Below, in pieces: positions 50,019-57,880 of a stretch of DNA of 64,000 bases (position 1 is its first letter; each line of letters opens with the position of its first letter). The position numbers were made by a program, and so were the translations under genes. Under the pieces are notes generated by a model, which saw nothing but the letters and a program-made list of their open reading frames with translations, was not told the origin of the DNA and searched no databases. The DNA is from JAWVFM01 sp038237625 (lineage in GTDB: Bacteria; Actinomycetota; Thermoleophilia; Solirubrobacterales; 70-9): positions 205,993-269,992 of the forward strand of contig JBBRYM010000002.1 of assembly GCA_038237625.1 (NCBI GenBank), read 5' to 3'.

Positions 50019-50987
50019 ATGCTCGTGCTGCTCCTCGCGCTCGGGGCGGCGGCACTCGCCCTCGCGCCCGCCGCCGAAGCGTCGATCATCAGTCCGCGCG
50101 CGGCCCACTCGCCCAACGCCGACGACATCCGCACCAGTTACTGGGTGATGCTGATCGTCGCGGTGTTGATCGCGATCGCGATCAACGGGGCACTGATCGC
50201 CGCCGTGGTTCGCTTCCGCGCGCGCCGCGGTTCGGCTCCGGCCCGAATCGAGGCCGGGCGCGGTTTCTTCCTGCGCGCCGCCGTTCCACTCGGAGTCGTT
50301 GCCATTGCCCTCTTCATCTTCGGCGTGGTGATGACCGTGAAGTCGCAGGAGGTCGCCTCGGCTGGCCCCGACGGGCTCAGCGCCGCCGCGGCGGAGACCG
50401 CGCAGGTGGGCGTGAGCGGCGTGTCCCAGCAGGCGCTCAGCGACGCGACCCAGGAGCTTCGCAACACCCAGCCCTCCGTTCCCACCTCGAATCCGGTCAA
50501 GGGCGGGCCGCTCATGATCGACGCCGTGGCCCAGCAGTGGGTTTGGCGCTTTTTCTATCCCGGCGGACCCGGGCAGACATCGAAGGCGGGCGCGATCCCC
50601 CCCTACAGCTCGACGGGTGGGCGCCCGGGTAACCGCACCTACTCGGTCAACGAGCTCGTCGTTCCGGTCGACACCCCGGTCGTCCTCAACATCACCTCGA
50701 CCGATGTGATGCATCGCTGGTTCGTCCCCGCCCTCGGCGGCCAGGTCGACGCGGTTCCCGGGTCGACGAGCCACACCTGGTTCAAGGCCGACAGCACCGG
50801 GCTCTACCCCGGGCAGTCCACGATGTTCTCGGGCGCCGGCTACTCGGCGGCGCGGATGTGGGTGCGCGTGGTCTCCGTGCCCGACTATCAGGCGTTTCTG
50901 GAGAAGCAAACACATGAGCTCGGGGCGGCCCAGGCCTACGTGCAAAACGCCCAGAACACGGGCAACATCCCGGGAGGCACGCCGTGA
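50019..50987 (+). CDS. Cytochrome oxidase subunit II homologue without a CuA site
   Basis: 322 residues: signal/first helix MLVLLLALGAAALALAPAAE, two further membrane helices (about 40-66 and 84-108), then the cupredoxin domain. Subunit II landmarks remain: QQWVWRFFYPGG, NELVVPVDTPVVLNITSTDV, MHRWFVPALGGQVDAVPG. The CuA loop, normally CxExCxxxH, reads GQSTMFSGAGYSAARM. The Cys positions are Ser267 and Ser271, Glu is Met269 and His is Tyr275. Only His232 of the CuA set is kept. Its stop overlaps the coxA' GTG. Confidence 0.88.
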   Translation: MLVLLLALGAAALALAPAAEASIISPRAAHSPNADDIRTSYWVMLIVAVLIAIAINGALIAAVVRFRARRGSAPARIEAGRGFFLRAAVPLGVVAIALFIFGVVMTVKSQEVASAGPDGLSAAAAETAQVGVSGVSQQALSDATQELRNTQPSVPTSNPVKGGPLMIDAVAQQWVWRFFYPGGPGQTSKAGAIPPYSSTGGRPGNRTYSVNELVVPVDTPVVLNITSTDVMHRWFVPALGGQVDAVPGSTSHTWFKADSTGLYPGQSTMFSGAGYSAARMWVRVVSVPDYQAFLEKQTHELGAAQAYVQNAQNTGNIPGGTP

Positions 50988-52843
50988 GCCCGCCCACGAT
51001 CGCACCGACGCATCCCGAGATCGTCTCCGAGGGCCTTCGCAAGCGCCGACCGGCCTGGGTCGAGCGCGCCACCAGCGCCGACCACAAGACCGTTTCGCTC
51101 ATGTTCATCGGGGGGGCGCTGTCGTTCCTCGTTCTCGCGGCGCTCGAGCTGGCGCTGATGCGCATCCAGCTCTTCCTCCCCGAGAACACGGCGATCATCC
51201 CCGAGACCTTCGACCGCATCCTCTCGAGCTTCGGCGCGACCACGATCGTGCTCTTCGCGATCCCTCTGGCGCTCGGGCTCGTGGGCTACATCGTGCCCCT
51301 TCAGATCGGCTCGCGCGGCGTCACCTTCCCGCGGATCGGCCTGCTGTCGGCTTGGCTCTACATGGCCGGCGCGGCGACTCTCTACGGCAGCTTCCTCTAC
51401 CGCCCCAGCTCGGCCGGCACGCTCGCCCTGCCCCCGCTCGCGAACACGACGTACTCGCCAACGCACGGCGCCGACGCGTGGATCGTTGGGGTCGGTCTCG
51501 CCACGCTGGGCTTCGTCCTGTTCGCGGTCAACCTGCTGACGACCGTGAGGACGATGCGGGCGCCCGGAATGGCGTGGCGGCGGGTACCAATCTTCTCCTG
51601 GGCCGGGACGGCGATCTCCGGGGTGGTTCTGGTGACCGGCTCGGCGATGGTCGCGGCGCTCTTCATGCTGATGATCGACCGCCACTTCTCCGGGATCTTC
51701 TTCGACTCCCAGCAGGGCGGAGCCCCGCTCCTCTACGAGCACCTCGCGTGGATCTTCTTCACCGGCGGCTACGTGATCGTGCTGTTGCTTGCCGCCGGCG
51801 CGATCTCCGAGATCCTCCCCACGCTCGCGCGCAAGCCGATCTTCAGCCACCGCGCCGCCGCGTTCTCGATCGCCGCCATCGCCGTGCTCGGCGTCCTCTC
51901 CTGGATGCAGAACATGTACAGCGCGCCGATCCCCAACGGGTTCCGGTTCTTCGCGATGCTGATGGCGCTGGGGCTCACCGTCCCGATCGGAACGCTCATC
52001 GTCAACTGGATTGCCACCCTGTGGGGCGGCGCCCTGCGCCTCAACGCCGCCGCGCTCTATGCGATCGCCGCAATCTCGACGCTGTCGATCGGCCTGCTCG
52101 GTGAGCTGAAGCTCTCCGTGATCCCCGTCGGCTGGCAGCTCGCCAACACCACCACCGCGCAGGCGTACACCGCCTACGTCATCGTCGGCGGCGCGGTGAT
52201 GGGCGGGTTCGCAGCCCTGCACTACTGGATGCCAAAGATCAGCGGCCGCTTGGTCGGCGAGGGGCTCGGGCGGATCTCGCTCGGGGCGATCTTCGCCGGC
52301 GTGCACCTCTACGCGGTGCCGATGTTCCTGGCGGGCCTCAAGGGCCAGCCGGTGGATATCCAGAAGTTCTACGACGGCACCGGCCTCGGCGGATTTAACG
52401 TGATTGCCTCGATCGGCGCCTTCATCCTCCTCATCGGGATCATCGCCGAGGTCGCCAACATCGCCATGAGCTACCGGGGCGGGATCCGCGCCGGGCACGA
52501 CCCGTGGGGCGGCACCACCCTCGAGTGGTTCGCGCTCTCGCCCCCGCCGCCGCACAACTTCGACGTCGTCCCCGACGTCCGCTCCGGCGAGCCGCTCCTC
52601 GACATCCGGGAGGCCATCGCCGAGCGCGCGGATGTCTGGCCCCGCCATGCGACACCGGCCGAGCCGCAGCCCCAGCGCGAGCCGGTGGCCGTAGCTGCGG
52701 AGACCAGCCCCGCGGAAGGGCCGCCGGAGACCGGCCCCGAGCGCGCATCCCTCGACCCAGCCGAGACGAAGGCAACTCCCGGCGACGCTCCGGCGACTTC
52801 CCCGCCGGACCCGGCGAGCGATAGTCCCCCCGAGGACGCCTGA
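50984..52843 (+). CDS. Heme-copper oxidase subunit I homologue lacking all metal ligands
   Basis: 619 residues, about 12 membrane helices, clearly in the oxidase family: SADHKTVSLMF, MRAPGMAWRRVPIFSWAGTA, LARKPIF, HYWMPKISGRL, DPWGGTTLEWFALSPPPPHN. Against the intact CoxA at 57877-59796 the key helices align without gaps. The heme a ligands become Phe83 and Ala397, the heme a3 ligand becomes Tyr395, the CuB ligands become Thr260, Gln309 and Asn310, and the crosslinked Tyr becomes Val264. It ends in a ~75-residue acidic Pro/Ala/Glu-rich tail. GTG 50984. Confidence 0.9.
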   Translation: MSPPTIAPTHPEIVSEGLRKRRPAWVERATSADHKTVSLMFIGGALSFLVLAALELALMRIQLFLPENTAIIPETFDRILSSFGATTIVLFAIPLALGLVGYIVPLQIGSRGVTFPRIGLLSAWLYMAGAATLYGSFLYRPSSAGTLALPPLANTTYSPTHGADAWIVGVGLATLGFVLFAVNLLTTVRTMRAPGMAWRRVPIFSWAGTAISGVVLVTGSAMVAALFMLMIDRHFSGIFFDSQQGGAPLLYEHLAWIFFTGGYVIVLLLAAGAISEILPTLARKPIFSHRAAAFSIAAIAVLGVLSWMQNMYSAPIPNGFRFFAMLMALGLTVPIGTLIVNWIATLWGGALRLNAAALYAIAAISTLSIGLLGELKLSVIPVGWQLANTTTAQAYTAYVIVGGAVMGGFAALHYWMPKISGRLVGEGLGRISLGAIFAGVHLYAVPMFLAGLKGQPVDIQKFYDGTGLGGFNVIASIGAFILLIGIIAEVANIAMSYRGGIRAGHDPWGGTTLEWFALSPPPPHNFDVVPDVRSGEPLLDIREAIAERADVWPRHATPAEPQPQREPVAVAAETSPAEGPPETGPERASLDPAETKATPGDAPATSPPDPASDSPPEDA

Positions 52844-52845
52844 GC

Positions 52846-53757
52846 ATGGAGAGCTCGACCGCCCCCGCTCTCGGCGCCCCCGCGATCGGTCGCGACACGC
52901 TGGGCGTCATCCGCGACTACATCGCGCTGACCAAGCCGCGCATCATCTCGCTGCTGCTCCTGACGACCGCGACGACCATGCTGGTCGCCCGGCCCTCCGG
53001 CCTGGCGCTCTCAACGGTCCTCTGGACCATGCTCGGCGGCTATCTCGCCTCGGGCGGCGCAGGCGCCATCAACCACTACATCGACCGCGAGCGCGACGCC
53101 CGAATGGCCCGCACCTGCGCGCGGCCACTCGTCACCGGGCGCATCGACCCCCTAAAGGGGCTGATCTTTGGGCTGATCCTGGGCGTGGCGTCGATCGCGC
53201 AGCTCGCCCTCACCGTCAACGTCGCCGCCGCGGCGCTGGCGCTAACGGGGCTGCTCGGGTACGTCCTGCTCTACACGATGTGGCTGAAGCCCCTGACGCC
53301 GCAGAACATCGTCATCGGCGGCTCCGCCGGCGCCGTCCCGCCGCTGGTTGGCTGGGCCGCGGCGACCGGCGGCCTCAGCATCGACGCGCTGTGGCCGTTC
53401 GCGATCGTCTTCCTTTGGACCCCTCCCCACTTCTGGGCGCTGTCGCTCCTGATCAAGGACGACTACGCGCGCACCGGCGTGCCGATGATGCCCGTGGTGC
53501 GTGGCGAGGAATCCACCCGGCGGCAGATCCTCGCCTACGCCGCGATCCTGGTGGCGGTGAGCCTTGCGCCGGCGTTTACCGGCCTCTTCGGCGCGACCTA
53601 CCTCGTCGCCGCGCTCGTCCTGGGCGCCGGCTTCATCGGCCTCGCCGTCTTCCTCTACGCCCGCCCCTCTCGGGCGGCGGCGCTGAGGCTGTATCTGACG
53701 TCCCTCTCCTACCTCGCCCTGCTCTTCTGCGCCATGGCCGCGGACCGAGTGTTCTGA
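52846..53757 (+). CDS. ctaB: Protoheme IX farnesyltransferase (heme O synthase)
   Basis: 303 residues, UbiA prenyltransferase fold with about nine helices. The first Asp-rich motif is NHYIDRERDARMARTCARPL and the second region includes FLWTPPHFWALSLLIKDDYA. It makes heme O from heme B for A- or O-type oxidases. It lies 2 bases after coxA', which itself appears unable to bind heme; the heme O/A is presumably for the minus-strand oxidase. Confidence 0.94.
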   Translation: MESSTAPALGAPAIGRDTLGVIRDYIALTKPRIISLLLLTTATTMLVARPSGLALSTVLWTMLGGYLASGGAGAINHYIDRERDARMARTCARPLVTGRIDPLKGLIFGLILGVASIAQLALTVNVAAAALALTGLLGYVLLYTMWLKPLTPQNIVIGGSAGAVPPLVGWAAATGGLSIDALWPFAIVFLWTPPHFWALSLLIKDDYARTGVPMMPVVRGEESTRRQILAYAAILVAVSLAPAFTGLFGATYLVAALVLGAGFIGLAVFLYARPSRAAALRLYLTSLSYLALLFCAMAADRVF

Positions 53758-53770
53758 TAGAACCGCGCTG

Positions 53771-53881
53771 ATGGATCGCCAGCTCGCCCAGCGAAACCTC
53801 CGTGTCGGCCTCATCTTCGCTGCCGTCGCGGTGGGGATCTTCGGCCTGACCTTCGTGCTGGCCATGCTCTACATCCACTGA
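53771..53881 (+). CDS. 36-residue single-helix protein, small oxidase-subunit-like
   Basis: MDRQLAQRNLRVGLIFAAVA followed by a hydrophobic helix ending AMLYIH. Basic start, one membrane helix (about 12-34). The profile resembles small accessory subunits next to caa3 oxidase genes in Actinobacteria. The TGA overlaps the next ATG (TGATG at 53879-53883). Confidence 0.65.
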   Translation: MDRQLAQRNLRVGLIFAAVAVGIFGLTFVLAMLYIH

Positions 53882-54165
53882 TGGCCGACCAGTCTCAGAT
53901 TCCGGAGCCGACGGAGCTGATCTACCTGCCGAGCCCGTCGTGGGCGCCCGCCTTTACCGCGGCGGCCCTGATGGCGCTGACGATCGGCGCCTTCAAGGGG
54001 ATTCCATACGTGATCGTCGGGGCGGTTTTGCTCGTGCGGGCGGTGATCTACTGGGTCAACGACGCGGATCGCCAGGTGGAGAGCCTGCCGCGCCGCCAGC
54101 GCGTCTCGACAGCCGTCATCCCGGCCACAACGCTCCGCCGCGAGAGCATCGACCCTCAGCAGTAA
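53881..54165 (+). CDS. Small membrane protein, possible oxidase subunit IV-like
   Basis: 94 residues: EPTELIYLPSPSWAPAFTAA, then two hydrophobic helices and a basic tail (DRQVESLPRRQRVSTAVIPA). The LPSPSWxP segment followed by two helices is typical of small fourth subunits or C-terminal parts of actinobacterial oxidases. Assignment is by pattern and operon position. Confidence 0.65.
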   Translation: MADQSQIPEPTELIYLPSPSWAPAFTAAALMALTIGAFKGIPYVIVGAVLLVRAVIYWVNDADRQVESLPRRQRVSTAVIPATTLRRESIDPQQ

Positions 54166-54175
54166 ACTGAGTGAC

Positions 54176-54349
54176 GTGCTCGTTCTGCGCCTTGCCTTCA
54201 CAGCCGTGGCCATTTCCCTGATCGTCTGGTCGCTGCGCAGCGGATATCCGCTGGCCGGCCTCGTATTCATCCCGCTCATCGCCGTGTGGATCAGACGGAC
54301 GGCGGAATCGGGAGAGATGGCGTCGCGGCTCAAGCGAGACGCCGCGTAG
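54176..54349 (+). CDS. 57-residue membrane protein
   Basis: GTG 54176: VLVLRLAFTAVAISLIVWSL then YPLAGLVFIPLIAVWIRRTA, two short hydrophobic segments and a charged end (KRDAA). Eleven bases after the previous gene, so likely the last gene of the coxB'-coxA'-ctaB operon. Convergent with the CBS gene (5 bases between stops). Function unknown. Confidence 0.55.
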   Translation: MLVLRLAFTAVAISLIVWSLRSGYPLAGLVFIPLIAVWIRRTAESGEMASRLKRDAA

Positions 54350-54354
54350 CGGGT

Positions 54355-54777
54355 TCAGGTCCGCGCCGCCTCCGTGGCCGGCGACTCCATACCGGACGTC
54401 GCACCGTCGGCGGTCCAGCAGCGCATGATGTCGCGCATCGAGAGGATCCCGGCGACCTCGCCGCGCTCGGTGATCAAGAGGTGGCGGATGTGGCGACGCG
54501 ACATCTCGGCCGCGGCGCGCTCGAGGCTCCAGTCCGGAGCGGCGGTGATCACGGTGTCGGTCATGTGATTGCGAACGAGCTCGGTGTCGGGGTCCTCGCC
54601 GGCTCCGACCGAGCGGAGGATGTCGCGCTCGGAGAGAATCGAAGGGCCGGGAAGCTCCTCGTCGATCACCACCGCGGCGCCGACCTGGCGCTCGCTCATG
54701 CGCTTGGCGGCATCGCGCAGGCTGTGTCCCGGGCCCACCGTCAGCACAACTCCCGACATCCCATCGCGAACTTGCAT
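54355..54777 (-). CDS. Tandem CBS-domain protein
   Basis: 140 residues forming one CBS pair (Bateman module): MQVRDGMSGVVLTVGPGHSL...GPSILSERDILRSVGAGEDP and MTDTVITAAPDWSLERAAAE...GEVAGILSMRDIMRCW. Such stand-alone modules usually sense adenine nucleotides. It lies between the two oxidase loci, convergent with the plus-strand operon. Confidence 0.9.
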   Translation of the reverse strand: MQVRDGMSGVVLTVGPGHSLRDAAKRMSERQVGAAVVIDEELPGPSILSERDILRSVGAGEDPDTELVRNHMTDTVITAAPDWSLERAAAEMSRRHIRHLLITERGEVAGILSMRDIMRCWTADGATSGMESPATEAART

Positions 54778-54908
54778 GTGCTCTCCCTCGCTCCTTTCTC
54801 CGCCCGGGCGAGCCCGACCCGGGCGTCAAGTGACTATTGCCTCAACCTTAACGCATCCGCATTTTGAAGCCTCGGCGACGGCGCGCCTGCGCGGGCGCGA
54901 AAGATAGG

Positions 54909-55610
54909 ATGCCGTGCGTGCGAAGCCCTTCGTCCCAGCGCCGATTGTCCCTGCGAGCCGCCGCGGCTATGGCCGTGCTCGGTGCCCTCGCGGTCTCGGG
55001 CTGCAACAAAAACTCGGGCGACACGTCGAGAGGCCAGATCCTGTTCACCAGCCGTTGCGGGAGCTGCCATACGCTCGCGGCCGCCGGGTCCGCGGGTCAA
55101 CAGGGGCCCAACCTGGACGACGCGTTCGCCGCGGCCCGCGCCCGCGGCATGGACGCTGACACGATCGCCGGCGTGGTCAAGGCCCAGGTCGAGGACCCGC
55201 GCCCGGTCAACCAGAACCCGTCAGTGTCAATGCCGCAGGACCTCGCGAGCGGCCAGGACCTAAACGACATCGCAGCTTTCGTGGGCAGCGTCGCCGGCAA
55301 CGGACAGACGCCTCCCAAGCTCAGCCCCCAGCAACTCTTCGTCTCGAGCTGCGGCGGCTGTCACGTGCTCGCGGCCGCTGGAACCGGCGGCTCGACCGGT
55401 CCCAACCTCGATCAGAGCCTGGCGGGAATGTCGAAGTCCTTCATCAGCACGTCGATCGTCGACCCGAACAAGGACATCGCCAAGGGCTACCCGCCCAACG
55501 TAATGCCGCAGAACTTTGCCACGGCGATCAAGCCGGACGACCTGAAGGCGCTGGTCGCCTTCCTCTACACGAGCACCAACAGCAAGGGCTCCAGCAGCAA
55601 GGGCAAGTAG
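54909..55610 (+). CDS. Diheme cytochrome c lipoprotein
   Basis: About 233 residues. The signal sequence ends in a lipobox (LGALAVSGC), so the protein is probably lipid-anchored outside the membrane. Two heme c sites, RCGSCHTLA and CGGCHVLAAAG, each lie in a c-type domain; distal methionines may be in SVSMPQDLA and NVMPQNFA. ATG 54909 (or GTG just after) precedes the signal; ATG 54864 adds a basic stretch. Likely an electron donor to the nearby oxidase. Confidence 0.88.
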   Translation: MPCVRSPSSQRRLSLRAAAAMAVLGALAVSGCNKNSGDTSRGQILFTSRCGSCHTLAAAGSAGQQGPNLDDAFAAARARGMDADTIAGVVKAQVEDPRPVNQNPSVSMPQDLASGQDLNDIAAFVGSVAGNGQTPPKLSPQQLFVSSCGGCHVLAAAGTGGSTGPNLDQSLAGMSKSFISTSIVDPNKDIAKGYPPNVMPQNFATAIKPDDLKALVAFLYTSTNSKGSSSKGK

Positions 55611-55613
55611 GCC

Positions 55614-56267
55614 TCAGCGCGCCGGCGTTGCCTCCGCTTCGAGGTCGACGACCACGTGCGTGACCGGCACCGGCACCTCGGAGCGGGCCTTCTCCACGAC
55701 ACCGTGCTCGAGCCAGCGCGAGCGGTCGGGCGGGTGCGTCGAGATGATCACCTCGTCGGCGCCGAACGCGCGCAGGGCATCGGCCAGGGCGACGTTCGGG
55801 TCCTGGTCTCCGACCCCGCCACGGGCCTCGAGGCCGAGTCCCTGGATCGCCTCCACCGAAGCCTCCAGTCGCGCCTTGGCCGCCGCCGTCGCCTCGTCGG
55901 TGTCCGACGCCCAGTGCTGGAGCTGCGAGGCCGTCAACGCCGGGGTTATCACCAGCACCTCCGAGCGCCTACCCGCGCAGCGCTGGGAGATCTCGTCGAG
56001 GAGCGCGCGCCCGCCGACGGTCTGATTGGCGATCACGAGGACGCGGTGAAGCTCGGCCGGCGCACTCGCCATCTGGGGTTGCACCGGCTCGGATCCCTGC
56101 GACCGCCGCCAGAGCAACAGCAGCCCCACTGCAACGAGCACGAAGAACGCGATCGCCCCCGCCGTACCGCTTACGGCGAGCGCCAGGACGACCACCAGGG
56201 CCGCGCCGACGCCAACGATGACTACAGCGCGAAAGACCTCTGCCTCGGACCGAAGCGGGTTGTGCAT
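55614..56267 (-). CDS. Membrane protein with a UspA-like domain
   Basis: 217 residues: two hydrophobic helices in residues 12-53, then a cytoplasmic domain HRVLVIANQTVGGRALLDEI, VLVITPALTASQLQHWASDT and ADEVIISTHPPDRSRWLEHG with the alpha/beta pattern of universal stress proteins. It resembles the second half of the gene at 57023-57880, so the two may be functionally linked around the oxidase. Confidence 0.75.
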   Translation of the reverse strand: MHNPLRSEAEVFRAVVIVGVGAALVVVLALAVSGTAGAIAFFVLVAVGLLLLWRRSQGSEPVQPQMASAPAELHRVLVIANQTVGGRALLDEISQRCAGRRSEVLVITPALTASQLQHWASDTDEATAAAKARLEASVEAIQGLGLEARGGVGDQDPNVALADALRAFGADEVIISTHPPDRSRWLEHGVVEKARSEVPVPVTHVVVDLEAEATPAR

Positions 56268-56399
56268 CCGGCTCTCCTCTCCGTCGAAGGGAAGCTCTCC
56301 GCACCCTACTCCTACGGCACATCGTCGCTGTCCTGGATTGTGTGGCGTATGGCCACACCGAGCAGGACAGCGACGCCGGTCCCGGCGCGCTGATCCTTG

Positions 56400-57023
56400 C
56401 TAGAGGATGTAGACGGTCGTGTAGACGATGATCCACATGACGTCGACGAAGTGCCAGTAGATCCCCGGGATCTCGACCCCTAGGTGGTCCTTCGCCTTCG
56501 GGCCGAAGTGCCCGCGCCAGCCGCGGATGTTGGCGAAGGCCAGAAGCATCAGGCCGACGGTTACGTGGGCGCCGTGCAGGCCAGTGAGGCCGTAGAAGAC
56601 CGACGCGAACGCGTCCTCGCGAGCGCTGAAGCCCAGGTGGACGTACTCGTTGATCTGAATGAAGAGAAAGGTCGCGCCCAGCAGGAACGTGCAGGCGAGG
56701 CCGAGGATCATGCCGCGGCGGTTCTCGCGACGGATCGACTCGAGCGCCCAGTGGACGGTGAAGCTGGAGGAGATCAGGATCGCCGTGTTGACGCCGGCGA
56801 CCGCCTTTGGCAGCGTGAGCCCGTCGGGTGGCCACGGGCCGGAGTTGGCGACGACGCGGACGAAGAAGTAGGCCGCGAAGAACGCTCCGAAGAGCATGAC
56901 CTCGGAGACGATGAAGAGCAGGATGCCGAGCGTCTGGCGGTCGATCCGGGAGCTCTGGTTGGCCTCGGGCGGCCCGTGGTGCTCATGGTCGGCGTGGCCG
57001 ACGGCGATGGTCGCTGATTCCAT
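56400..57023 (-). CDS. ctaE: Cytochrome c oxidase subunit III
   Basis: 207 residues with five helices: TLGILLFIVSEVMLFGAFFA, NTAILISSSFTVHWALESI, FYGLTGLHGAHVTVGLMLLA and YWHFVDVMWIIVYTTVYIL, the standard short subunit III without the first two helices. His and Glu of the core are retained. ATG 57023 overlaps the UspA-like stop (ATGA). Confidence 0.95.
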   Translation of the reverse strand: MESATIAVGHADHEHHGPPEANQSSRIDRQTLGILLFIVSEVMLFGAFFAAYFFVRVVANSGPWPPDGLTLPKAVAGVNTAILISSSFTVHWALESIRRENRRGMILGLACTFLLGATFLFIQINEYVHLGFSAREDAFASVFYGLTGLHGAHVTVGLMLLAFANIRGWRGHFGPKAKDHLGVEIPGIYWHFVDVMWIIVYTTVYIL

Positions 57024-57880
57024 CAGGCCGTCGCTCCAGTGGGCTCACGGGTGCTCGTGGCGGCGTCGCCGCGTGTTTCGACGTGCTCGACGGGCTTGTC
57101 CGTCATCCCCTTGACGGCGTCCAGCAGCCCCTCGGCGATCCACTTCGACTGCTCGCCGGCGAGGGTGGAGATGAGGATCTCGTCGATCCGGTAGTGCTCG
57201 ATCGCGTTGCGAACCGCAGCCTCTGGCGCCGGGCTCATCGGCTGCCCGGTCGCGTCGATCTCCTCGCGGTAAAGGGCGGCGAGCGTGCGGGCGAGGCGAT
57301 CGCAGACCTCGCGTCGGCTGAGCGATCCCGACGCCGGGGAAATAATCGTGTAGCGGTGCGGGCGCTCTTTGGCGCGTGCAACGAGGCGGTCGACCAGGTC
57401 GGGGCTGTTGACGGTCTGCGTGGCGACAACGAGGGTGTGGACGACGTCCCACCGCACCGCGTCATCCTCGATTCGCACCGGGATGTGGGTTACCGGGACC
57501 TCGATGTTCTCCTGGGCCCAGCCTACGAGGTCGCGCCGGGCGAAGCCGTAGCGGGTCTCGGCGAGGCACGAGAGCAGAACCTCGCTGGGCTCGAAGGCGC
57601 GCACCGCGTCGTCGAGTGCGATCGTCGGCTCGGGGTCAAAGACGGCTCCGGGCGCGTCGACGCCGAACTCGTGCAGCACCGCCTGAGTCACCTCGACGCG
57701 GCTCTTCGCTGCCTCGCGAAGCTCGCCCCTGTCGACGATCTGCCCGGCGATCGGCTGGTTTTGCGGCGCAGCCAGCGCGACGCCGTCGGCGCCGTCGTCG
57801 AGGCGGGTGCGGATGGCCTCGAGCAGCTTGCGGCCCCCCGCGACCTCGTTGAGGAACGCGAGGATGGTTCCCTCGCTCAC
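57023..57880 (-). CDS. Tandem UspA-like protein inside the oxidase operon
   Basis: 285 residues from GTG 57880. Two similar alpha/beta halves: TILAFLNEVAGGRKLLEAIR...EVLLSCLAETRYGFARRDLV and HTLVVATQTVNSPDLVDRLV...DEILISTLAGEQSKWIAEGL. Cytosolic, no membrane helix. GTGA overlap with the coxA stop and ATGA overlap with coxC show strict co-translation. A regulatory or assembly role in the oxidase is inferred from position. Confidence 0.8.
   Translation of the reverse strand: MSEGTILAFLNEVAGGRKLLEAIRTRLDDGADGVALAAPQNQPIAGQIVDRGELREAAKSRVEVTQAVLHEFGVDAPGAVFDPEPTIALDDAVRAFEPSEVLLSCLAETRYGFARRDLVGWAQENIEVPVTHIPVRIEDDAVRWDVVHTLVVATQTVNSPDLVDRLVARAKERPHRYTIISPASGSLSRREVCDRLARTLAALYREEIDATGQPMSPAPEAAVRNAIEHYRIDEILISTLAGEQSKWIAEGLLDAVKGMTDKPVEHVETRGDAATSTREPTGATA

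Noticed and set aside
50984..52843. Ligand-less CoxA' as a nitric oxide reductase or quinol oxidase
   Set aside because: Both of those keep the subunit I histidines for hemes and the second metal; here all are missing.
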